The translations under genes were made by a program, and so were the position numbers. DNA of 34,443 nucleotides from contig DRQW01000205.1 in assembly GCA_011371305.1 (NCBI GenBank), forward strand, positions 1-34,443, read 5' to 3'. This stretch comes from Anaerolineae bacterium (GTDB taxonomy: Bacteria > Chloroflexota > Anaerolineae > J102). Positions 7,855 through 15,030 of the stretch are shown piece after piece. Under the pieces are notes generated by a model. It made no database searches, had not been told where the DNA came from, and saw only the letters and a program-made list of their open reading frames with translations. Every line of letters starts with the position of its first letter. Within the stretch, counting starts at the first letter, position 1.

Positions 7855-7919
7855 CTTACAGACTTGCGACGGATATCTTACAATTCCCTTACGCTACTTT
7901 TCTGTAAGGCTTTTGTAAG
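7855..7919. promoter_or_regulatory. Phased CTTACA boxes, probable response-regulator operator
   Basis: In the divergent space between the lipoprotein and the regulator. CTTACA occurs at 7855 and 7877 and CTTACG at 7888 (22 and 11 bp apart, i.e. one DNA face). GTAAGG at 7904 and GTAAGA at 7915 are the same motif inverted, again 11 bp apart. The 16-mers at 7877-7892 and 7904-7919 are reverse complements at 13 of 16 positions. OmpR/PhoB-type regulators bind 11-bp-spaced direct repeats, and Bacillus PhoP boxes are TTAACA-like. Autoregulation is inferred. Confidence 0.6.
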
Positions 7920-7941
7920 AATTCCCGATTTCACTGAGACC

Positions 7942-8640
7942 ATGACGACACAACCTTTAATTTTGGTAGTTGAAGATGAACCGAGCATCGCCGAAGTGAC
8001 CCGCCTCTATTTGCAGCGTGCGGGTTATCGGGTGGAAGTGTTGGGTGATGGCGCTGCCGCGCTGGAGTATCTCGCCCGAGAGTCACCTGATCTTGTGGTG
8101 CTCGATTTGATGTTGCCTGGGGTGGATGGATTGGAGATCACCCGTTGGTTGCGGGCCCGGAGCGAAACGCCTATCATCATGCTCACAGCCCGGCGTGAGG
8201 AGACCGACCGGGTGCTGGGCTTTGAGATGGGCGCGGATGACTACGTGGTCAAGCCCTTCAGCCCCAGGGAACTGGTGAGCCGGGTACGCGCGGTGCTACG
8301 CCGTACCCAGGGCACGGGGAGTTCGCCCGTGCAGGCCCAGCGCGTCCTGGAATTCGATGGCTTGGTTATCGATCCCAACACTCGCCAAGTACAGGTACGC
8401 GAGGAGGATGTCGCGCTCACAGCCCGTGAATTCGATCTGCTTTATCTGCTGGCCCGCCATCCCCGTCAGGTTTTTAATCGGGATCAGCTTCTCGATCTCG
8501 TATGGGGCGTGAATGAATTCATCGACCCCAGCACCGTGACGGTTCATGTACGCCGTCTACGCGAGAAGATCGAGCCCGATCCCTCCAAGCCCCGCTACAT
8601 CCTTACCGTCTGGGGTGTTGGCTACAAGTTCGAACCCTAA
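7942..8640 (+). CDS. OmpR/PhoB-family response regulator
   Basis: A 232-residue DNA-binding regulator. The receiver domain (1-~118) has the acidic pair Glu11-Asp12, phospho-acceptor Asp55 (LVVLDLMLPG), Thr82 and Lys104 (VVKPFSP). A linker leads to an OmpR-type winged helix (~135-232): 'LTAREFDLLYLLARHP', 'VNEFIDPSTVTVHVRRLREKIE', 'YILTVWGVGYKFEP'. The track ORF begins 48 residues upstream, but the ATG at 7942 gives the standard receiver N-terminus (TTQPLILVVEDEP). Upstream phased repeats suggest it controls its own promoter and the divergent lipoprotein. The kinase follows 62 bp downstream in the same direction. Confidence 0.93.
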   Translation: MTTQPLILVVEDEPSIAEVTRLYLQRAGYRVEVLGDGAAALEYLARESPDLVVLDLMLPGVDGLEITRWLRARSETPIIMLTARREETDRVLGFEMGADDYVVKPFSPRELVSRVRAVLRRTQGTGSSPVQAQRVLEFDGLVIDPNTRQVQVREEDVALTAREFDLLYLLARHPRQVFNRDQLLDLVWGVNEFIDPSTVTVHVRRLREKIEPDPSKPRYILTVWGVGYKFEP

Positions 8641-8702
8641 TTTGGGCTTCATTGAAAAACCGTTCTCATTCGCCAAGTTGCAAAAGCGCCAAGGTAAAAA
8701 AC

Positions 8703-9956
8703 ATGCAATCCACCCTCACCACGACGCCACACACCCGGTCCACTTCCCTGCCCCTACGCTTCATCGCGGGCGTGATCCTGACCATGATCATCGCCTTGGG
8801 GCTGTTCTGGCTGCTCATGCAACCGCCCGTGGCTGACTTTCGGGCCATGGCTCTGTTCCTGAGCATCACCGCGGGCATTTCCATCCTGGCAGGCTATGTA
8901 GCTTATCGCACAGGCCTGGCTCAGAAAGCCCCATACATTAGCTGGCTACTGATGGGCGGCTATGCCCTGGCCAGTATCCTCACCTTCCTCAATGTTTGGC
9001 TCACAGCCCGGTTGATGTTCGCCAGCCAGCACGATCTGCTATTGGCCACCGTGTTGCTTATCTTTGCCGGGGGGATCGCCATGTCGCTGGGGTATTTTTT
9101 TGCCAACGCGGTTACGGATTACATTCGGGAGCTGAACGAGGCCGCCCAGGCCATCGCGCGTGGACGTTACGATGTGCGGGCGCCAGTGCGGGGTTCCAAC
9201 GAGGTAACGGACCTGGCCCGAACCTTTAATCTCATGGCCCAACGCCTGCAAGAGGCCGACCGCAAGCAACGTGAGCTGGATCAGATGCGACGAAATCTCA
9301 TTGCCTGGGCGGGGCACGACCTGCGCACCCCCCTGGCCTCCATCCAGGCCTTGGTGGAGGCGCTGGCCGATGGTCTGGTGGAGGACCCCGCTATGCAGCA
9401 ACGTTATTTGCGCACAGCCCAACGAGACATCCGTTCCCTTTCCTTGCTTATCGATGATCTCTTCGACTTGGCCCAATTCGACGCGGGTGCACTGGAATTG
9501 AATTTGCAACTGGTGGACTTAAACGATCTCATCTCCGATACGGTGAATCGCTTCACGGAGATGGCCACCCGCAAGGGCGTGGCGCTTTCGGGCCAGGTGG
9601 TTGCTGAACCCGATTTAGTGCGAGTGGATGTGCAAAAAATCGAGCGGGTGCTGGCGAATCTAATCGCCAATGCTATCCGTCATACGCCCGCGGGGGGTGA
9701 GGTGAGGGTGCAGGCCCGACGTCAGGGATCAGCCATCCTGGTGGAAATTATCGATACGGGGGAGGGCATCGCGGCCGACGACCTCCCCCATATTTTCGAT
9801 CAGTTCTATCGGGGGGAAAAGTCGCGCAGTCATGCGACTGGCGGATCTGGTCTGGGACTGGCCATTGCCAAGCGTATCGTTGAGGCCCACGGCGGTGAGA
9901 TCGGCGTGGAAAGCGAGCAAGGAATGGGGGCGCGCTTTTGGTTTACCTTGCTATGA
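8703..9956 (+). CDS. Membrane sensor histidine kinase with HAMP domain
   Basis: A 417-residue kinase, the partner of the preceding regulator. Four hydrophobic segments (~19-39, 48-68, 79-101, 112-137) leave almost no extracytoplasmic loop, so the signal is probably sensed in the membrane or via a partner. HAMP follows (~138-190), then the H-box 'AWAGHDLRTPLASI' with His205, the N-box with Asn323 ('ERVLANLIANAIRHTP'), G1 'DTGEGIAADDLPHIF' and G2 'GGSGLGLAIAKRIVEAHGG'. The ATG at 8703 follows AAGGT; the upstream TTG in the track adds only a polar stretch. It converges on aspS with 11 bp between stops. The small sensor part and divergent lipoprotein suggest the lipoprotein could be an accessory sensor or a target. 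Confidence 0.93.
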   Translation: MQSTLTTTPHTRSTSLPLRFIAGVILTMIIALGLFWLLMQPPVADFRAMALFLSITAGISILAGYVAYRTGLAQKAPYISWLLMGGYALASILTFLNVWLTARLMFASQHDLLLATVLLIFAGGIAMSLGYFFANAVTDYIRELNEAAQAIARGRYDVRAPVRGSNEVTDLARTFNLMAQRLQEADRKQRELDQMRRNLIAWAGHDLRTPLASIQALVEALADGLVEDPAMQQRYLRTAQRDIRSLSLLIDDLFDLAQFDAGALELNLQLVDLNDLISDTVNRFTEMATRKGVALSGQVVAEPDLVRVDVQKIERVLANLIANAIRHTPAGGEVRVQARRQGSAILVEIIDTGEGIAADDLPHIFDQFYRGEKSRSHATGGSGLGLAIAKRIVEAHGGEIGVESEQGMGARFWFTLL

Positions 9957-9967
9957 GGACCATCACG

Positions 9968-11728
9968 TTACTCGACGATCTTCAGATGGAGTTCCTCTAA
10001 CTGCTGGGGAGAGATCGGGCTGGGGCTGTTGAGCATGAGGTCGGTGGCAGAGGCTGTCTTGGGGAAGGCGATGACCTCGCGGATGCTGTCCTCATGGGCC
10101 AGGATGGCGATGAGGCGGTCCAGGCCCAATGCGATGCCGCCATGGGGAGGCGCGCCGTAGCTGAAGGCTTCCAAAAGATGGCCGAATTGCTCCTGGGCCT
10201 CTTCCTGGGAGATACCCAGCGCTTCGAATACCATGCGTTGATGCTTGGCGTCATGGATACGGATACTACCCCCGCCGATTTCCATCCCGTTGCAGACGAT
10301 GTCATAGGCGTTGGCTAGAGCTTTACCGGGATCGGTTTTTAACAAAGGCCAGTGTTCGGGCTTGGCACTGGTGAAGGGGTGATGCACCGCCACCCAACGC
10401 GCTTCTTCCTCGTCCCATTCCAGCAGCGGAAAGTCCACCACCCAGCAGAAGGCCAGCGTGTTTGGATCGGCCAAGTTCAATTCGGCAGCCAGATGGGTGC
10501 GCAGCCAACCAAGGCTTTCGGCCACGACCCGAGGCGTATCGGCTACGGCCAGGATAAGATCACCTTCGTTTGCGCCTGTGAGTTCGATGATCGCGTCCTT
10601 TTCATCTTCGGACAGGAATTTGGCGATGGAGGAGCGCAGCCCATCCCGTTCCGCCTTGAGCCAGACCAGGCCCTTCGCACCCCGTTCCTGAACGCCCTGG
10701 GTAAGCTCATCGATGCGTTTGCGGGAGAAGGAAGCCGCGCCGGGAACGCAGATAGCTTTGATCTGGCCGCCTGCGGCCGCGGTGTTGGCGAAAACGCCAA
10801 ATCGGCTATTTCGTACAGTTTCGGTCAGGTCCACCAGCTCCATGGCGTAACGTAAATCGGGACGGTCGCTACCATAGCGGGCCATAGCCTCCGCGTAAGT
10901 AAGCACCGGAAAAGGCTGCTCCTGGATGTGCATCTCGCTGACCGCCTGCACCAGTTCGATGAGCAGGGCCTCGATCAACGCCCGCACATCTTCCTGCTCA
11001 ACAAAGGACATTTCCAGGTCCAGCTGGGTGAATTCGGGTTGGCGATCCGCGCGCAGGTCCTCATCTCGGAAGCAGCGGGCGATCTGATAGTAGCGCTCGT
11101 AGCCTGCCACCATCAAGAGTTGCTTCATTTGCTGGGGCGATTGGGGAAGCGCGTAGAACTTGCCCGGATGGAGACGACTGGGGACGACATAGTCGCGGGC
11201 GCCTTCGGGGGTGCTCTTCAGCAGAATGGGTGTTTCGATCTCCAGGAAGTCGGCCTTGTTGAGGAAATCGCGGATGAAGGTGATGATATTGTGCCGGAGG
11301 ATGATATTCCGCTGCATGCGCTCCCGACGCAGGTCGAGATAGCGGTATTTCAAGCGCACTTCATCCCGCACAGGCGTGTCTTCATTGATGGGAAAGGGTG
11401 GGGTCCTAGAAACGTTCAGGATAATCAGTTCATGAGCTTCGACCTCGATCTCTCCCGTGGCCAGGTTGGGATTGACCAAACCCTCGGGCCGGGCCGCGAC
11501 GACCCCCTTGACCTGAATGACATATTCAGGTCGTACGGTCTCGGCCAATGTGTGGGCCGGCTCAGAGATGTCGGCATTGAATACGACCTGCACCAGACCG
11601 GAACGGTCCCGCAAGTCAAAGAAAATGAGGCCGCCATGATCGCGGCGGCGATGCACCCAACCCGCCAGGGTGACGGCCTGACCCACGTGTTCCTTGCGCA
11701 ATGCGCCGCAGTCAATGGATTTGAGCAT
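9968..11728 (-). CDS. aspS: Aspartyl-tRNA synthetase, probably non-discriminating (Asp/Asn)
   Basis: A 586-residue class II synthetase of the bacterial type: N-terminal OB-fold anticodon domain, catalytic core with '[21 protein letters not shown]' region (motif 2), an inserted GAD domain (~300-415) and motif 3 '[15 protein letters not shown]'. It charges tRNA-Asp. Two anticodon-domain positions, His31 (RRRDHGGL) and Gly83 (ARPEGLVN), match those reported for the non-discriminating enzyme of Pseudomonas aeruginosa; discriminating enzymes usually have Leu and Lys. It may therefore also make Asp-tRNA-Asn for GatCAB. A GGAGGA sits 14 nt before the ATG. A promoter and a terminator-like hairpin lie just upstream. 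Confidence 0.95.
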   Translation of the reverse strand: MLKSIDCGALRKEHVGQAVTLAGWVHRRRDHGGLIFFDLRDRSGLVQVVFNADISEPAHTLAETVRPEYVIQVKGVVAARPEGLVNPNLATGEIEVEAHELIILNVSRTPPFPINEDTPVRDEVRLKYRYLDLRRERMQRNIILRHNIITFIRDFLNKADFLEIETPILLKSTPEGARDYVVPSRLHPGKFYALPQSPQQMKQLLMVAGYERYYQIARCFRDEDLRADRQPEFTQLDLEMSFVEQEDVRALIEALLIELVQAVSEMHIQEQPFPVLTYAEAMARYGSDRPDLRYAMELVDLTETVRNSRFGVFANTAAAGGQIKAICVPGAASFSRKRIDELTQGVQERGAKGLVWLKAERDGLRSSIAKFLSEDEKDAIIELTGANEGDLILAVADTPRVVAESLGWLRTHLAAELNLADPNTLAFCWVVDFPLLEWDEEEARWVAVHHPFTSAKPEHWPLLKTDPGKALANAYDIVCNGMEIGGGSIRIHDAKHQRMVFEALGISQEEAQEQFGHLLEAFSYGAPPHGGIALGLDRLIAILAHEDSIREVIAFPKTASATDLMLNSPSPISPQQLEELHLKIVE

Positions 11729-11770
11729 GATGGCGATGAGTCCTCCGAGAAGAAAATGATGGCTGATTGA

Positions 11771-11800
11771 TAATAAAAAGCCGCTGGTCGGGCCAGCAGC
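11771..11800 (-). terminator. Intrinsic terminator or aspS leader attenuator
   Basis: On the minus strand, GCTGCTGG and CCAGCGGC pair (8 bp, one G-U) around loop CCCGA, followed by TTTTTATTA. It lies 79 bp after the permease stop and 43 bp before the aspS ATG, downstream of a good promoter. Confidence 0.65.
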
Positions 11801-11831
11801 CCGCGCCGCAGCGGCGTTGTTTCGTTTTGCA

Positions 11832-11861
11832 ATTATAGTAAGATCGTTTGCTCCAAAGCAA
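11832..11861 (-). promoter_or_regulatory. Sigma70-type promoter upstream of aspS
   Basis: Minus strand TTGCTT (plus 11856-11861), 18 bp, TATAAT (plus 11832-11837; perfect -10). The predicted start is near 11825, so the transcript would run through the hairpin at 11771-11800 before reaching aspS. Confidence 0.5.
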
Positions 11862-11878
11862 ATTCTGGGGCGAGTGCG

Positions 11879-14434
11879 TTACCTTTCATCCCCCTCCTCC
11901 TCGGTGGGAACCTCTTCCTTCGTGGCCGCTGGTTCGGCCAGGTCGGTTTCCTCCATGCTGACAACCTCTTCCGGCTCCAACAAGGGCGTAGCGATATCCT
12001 CTTTTACCGCAGTGTAATCTTCATCTTCGGGCATGGTCGCATGTACATGGATGCGACGGAACTCCTTGCCATTGGCAACAGTCACCACCATGTCGAATTC
12101 GATATCCTTGGGCAACAACCCGAAGTCTTGCAACGTCCAGATGGTGGTAATCCGATCTGAAAGGTTGGGCCACTGGTCTTTGGCCCAGAGATAGCGCTGC
12201 CGGCTGAATTGCCAAATGGGTTCTGGCTGGCGAATAGGTTTGAATGCCTTGTATTCTGCCCAGATCTCTTCATGTGGGGTGAGGGGGAAGAGAATGTCAA
12301 CCATAGCCTGTTGCACCACTTCGGGCCCGCGGCCGGTTTCAGGTGAAATCCAGTTGACATGATAGTTGTGGATGAACATAAAAATACCGAAGTGGGAGTA
12401 TTTTTCAATGCGCTGCAAGAGTGTTTCCTTCTGCGCATAAGCCCGCTCATAGGCCTCTGCCAGGATCAGGTTCGGCTCTTCGATGCGTTCATCCTCGTGC
12501 TCTTCCGCTTTTTTATTAAAAATGGCTGGGTCCAGATTGTAAAGGTAGGCTATTAGTTGCTGAATGCGCCAGAAATCAACGTTGAACTTGACCAGCCGTC
12601 CCTCTCGCTGCAGATCGACCAGTGCGTCGGCGATGCCGCGTTGCCGGGCCTGTTCGATAGCCCGCTCGATACCGGATCGCGGCTTAATCTTTTCTTTGCT
12701 TGCGACAATGGCATCCATGAGCCTGCGTACATCCTGTTTTTTGACTCCGCCATTGGCGACAAGCAACTGAATGGCAGTCAGGATAATGCCTGCCACGGCT
12801 ACGGCATACAAAGCGTGGGTTTTTTCCGCTACCAGGACGGCTCCCATGAGGTAGCTGGCAAACATGCCCCGGGCCCCTGCGAAGCGCAGGGATTTTGCTT
12901 CGGGTGAGCCGGGCTTGATCCCCTTCTTTTCCAACACGTCATTGCGAACGAAGAAAACCGCGGTGCTGGTAATGATGAACGCGCTGACAAAACCGAACGC
13001 GTAATAGCTTTCCACAACGACGACTTGTCGGATGATGGGGATCAGGACCGCGGAGACGCCCCAGATGATGGCAATGCCGATCCGATCATCCAGCAGGAAG
13101 CCAGGAAGCCGGCCCAATCGAGCCGCGTTGGCAGCCACGGCGGCGCCGCCCACATAACCGCCACCTTGAGCCAATAGCAAGATGATGGCCATAAGCGTGC
13201 CCGCGATGAACAGAAACGTAGCACCGGGGGAGCCCGCCAGGGTCTCTGTGATGGCGCGCGACACCGCGATGTCGTAGGAGACGTCCTCGATGAATTGCTC
13301 GTGGTCGGGAGGAGGCGGCTTTGGAGGGCGGATTTTTCCACCCAAAATCCCTTCGAAAGGATTGGCCAGGGCTTCTTCAGCATATACCTGTTCCGCGGCC
13401 AGCCTGTCCGCAGGGGTAACCACGATCGCTTCGGGTTGAACGCCCGGACTCATAGCCTGGATCGCAACGATTTCATACTCGATGAGCAAGGTGCTGTAAC
13501 CTTCGGTCGCTGGGATTTCCCAGACTTTCGAGGCATAAAGTTGGGCCATTCCCGTGCCAATTAGAAAAACTGCAGCTAGGGTTAGGGCGACGCTGATTAC
13601 TTTCCATTTAGGGCGGGCCGCATGCTTGCCGCTGGCAGGAATGACTTCATATCCCGAAAAGCCTAACATAGCACTGGACATGGAGCGGAAGAAGAGTTGC
13701 ATGATAACAACTGTGCCCAGTGTGGCCATATCCTGTTGGACCCGAACGACGTGCTCAACGACCCGTGTGGCTTCCAGTCGGCGGACGATGCCATCGGTGA
13801 GAAAGGCCCATTCAGGATGAATGGCCGCTTCCACCGCCACCAGCGAGAGTGCCGCCAGGGTGAAGAGGGTGAACGCTCCACCACCGATGAGAAACAGTGG
13901 CACAGCCTTTTTGGGCCCCATAAGCACCAATACCACCATGATGAAAAAGGCAAAGAACTCTGCCAGCAGGATGCGATAAGGCGCCAGTTCGGGCATGACA
14001 AGCATGGTCACGTCCGCGGCCGAGATGGAGCTGATAATGATGGTCAGGACAGCATCCACAAAGAACAAGCTCGTACCCACCCACGAAAGCCATCGGAGCC
14101 AGCCTGGTCCGATGGCCTCCACCATAGGGCCGCTTCCGCCCGCGTTGGGACGCAGATAGCTTCCGGCCTTGTATGCGGGGACAATCCCAAAGAAAAGTAG
14201 GATGGACAATACGACAAACGCCCAGATCGCGATCCGATGGTAGCCAGCGGCGCCATGGATGGCCAGAAGCGTTTGGTACGCGGCCACACTGAACGCGTCC
14301 GCTGCGATTTCGAAGATCAGGGCGAAGATACCCAGGCCTGTGCCGCCTAGCAACAGGCCCTCTACGAATAGCTTGGGAAGTTTCCGGTTGGCTTCCGCTC
14401 GTTCTTCTGCGGGGATGTAACTTTTGAAAAACAT
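11879..14434 (-). CDS. Large APC-superfamily-like permease with long cytoplasmic tail
   Basis: An 851-residue membrane protein. About a dozen hydrophobic helices span residues ~25-580, including 'GFSGYEVIPASGKHAARPKWKV' and 'GGGYVGGAAVAANAARLGRLPGFL', which recall amino acid-polyamine-organocation permeases. A hydrophilic, Pro-rich loop ('KIRPPKPPPP') interrupts the helices at ~360-400. The last ~250 residues are soluble, ending in a strongly acidic Glu-rich tail. That tail is much longer than in ordinary permeases and I do not recognise a known domain in it. The substrate cannot be told. It is divergent from hisI. The ATG at 14434 lacks a clear Shine-Dalgarno. No operon partner lies on either side. 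Confidence 0.7.
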   Translation of the reverse strand: MFFKSYIPAEERAEANRKLPKLFVEGLLLGGTGLGIFALIFEIAADAFSVAAYQTLLAIHGAAGYHRIAIWAFVVLSILLFFGIVPAYKAGSYLRPNAGGSGPMVEAIGPGWLRWLSWVGTSLFFVDAVLTIIISSISAADVTMLVMPELAPYRILLAEFFAFFIMVVLVLMGPKKAVPLFLIGGGAFTLFTLAALSLVAVEAAIHPEWAFLTDGIVRRLEATRVVEHVVRVQQDMATLGTVVIMQLFFRSMSSAMLGFSGYEVIPASGKHAARPKWKVISVALTLAAVFLIGTGMAQLYASKVWEIPATEGYSTLLIEYEIVAIQAMSPGVQPEAIVVTPADRLAAEQVYAEEALANPFEGILGGKIRPPKPPPPDHEQFIEDVSYDIAVSRAITETLAGSPGATFLFIAGTLMAIILLLAQGGGYVGGAAVAANAARLGRLPGFLLDDRIGIAIIWGVSAVLIPIIRQVVVVESYYAFGFVSAFIITSTAVFFVRNDVLEKKGIKPGSPEAKSLRFAGARGMFASYLMGAVLVAEKTHALYAVAVAGIILTAIQLLVANGGVKKQDVRRLMDAIVASKEKIKPRSGIERAIEQARQRGIADALVDLQREGRLVKFNVDFWRIQQLIAYLYNLDPAIFNKKAEEHEDERIEEPNLILAEAYERAYAQKETLLQRIEKYSHFGIFMFIHNYHVNWISPETGRGPEVVQQAMVDILFPLTPHEEIWAEYKAFKPIRQPEPIWQFSRQRYLWAKDQWPNLSDRITTIWTLQDFGLLPKDIEFDMVVTVANGKEFRRIHVHATMPEDEDYTAVKEDIATPLLEPEEVVSMEETDLAEPAATKEEVPTEEEGDER

Positions 14435-14488
14435 CAGGTCTTTAGGAAGAGAGCTGTCTGAGAATGATGTTTGGTAGGATTTTGAACT

Positions 14489-14517
14489 TTGACATCCTAA
14501 TCAGAATGATGTAATTT
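14489..14517 (+). promoter_or_regulatory. Sigma70-type promoter for hisI
   Basis: TTGACA (14489-14494, perfect -35), 17 bp spacer, TAATTT (14512-14517). The predicted start is near 14524. A 10-bp direct repeat AGAATGATGT occurs at 14461-14470 and 14503-14512, the second copy overlapping the -10; it could be an operator. Confidence 0.6.
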
Positions 14518-14640
14518 GGCAAAAACAGCGCTCCCTTTTCCACCTCTTTTCTGTAATTGACCACCGCGATTTCCATCATCTCATTCCCTGTGGGAAATCG
14601 GCGTCAGCGTTTACTTCGCCTCTTTGTCCCTCTTCTTCCC

Positions 14641-15030
14641 ATGTATGACTTATCTTTTTCCGGCTTCGATTTCCAATCCGGAGCCCTCGACATCGCCCGG
14701 GTAGAGGATGTTGATTTCAGTAAATCCCCGCTCATTCCCGCTATCGTCCAGGACGCGCGCACAGGCCAGGTGTTGACCCTGGCTTATATGAATCGCGAGG
14801 CTCTGGCCCAGACCCTGGAACTGGGCCAAACAGTATTCTGGAGCCGCAGTCGGGGCGAACTGTGGCATAAGGGCGCGACCAGCGGCCATTATCAGGACGT
14901 CGTTGCCATCCGTTTGGACTGCGATGGCGATGCGCTCTTGGTGCTGGTGCATCCCCATGGTCCCGCCTGCCACACGGGCGCGTCCTCTTGTTTTTACCGC
15001 CAATTGGCTGAGAGGCCCCACGACCTCTGA
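14641..15030 (+). CDS. hisI: Phosphoribosyl-AMP cyclohydrolase
   Basis: Opens the adenine ring of PR-AMP, the third step of histidine synthesis. The 129 residues cover a complete stand-alone HisI: '[21 protein letters not shown]', '[22 protein letters not shown]', then the metal-binding end 'DCDGDALL' and '[13 protein letters not shown]' with the conserved Cys residues. There is no fused HisE (pyrophosphohydrolase) domain, and no other his gene is in the window. I chose the ATG at 14641; the TTG at 14557 would add 28 residues with no homology to the family. Neither has a good Shine-Dalgarno. The last 37 bp overlap the CHAT gene on the other strand. Confidence 0.93.
   Translation: MYDLSFSGFDFQSGALDIARVEDVDFSKSPLIPAIVQDARTGQVLTLAYMNREALAQTLELGQTVFWSRSRGELWHKGATSGHYQDVVAIRLDCDGDALLVLVHPHGPACHTGASSCFYRQLAERPHDL

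Noticed and set aside
11729-11878. T-box riboswitch upstream of aspS
   Set aside because: The leader from the predicted start is only about 95 nt and lacks the long stem I, specifier loop and T-box sequence.
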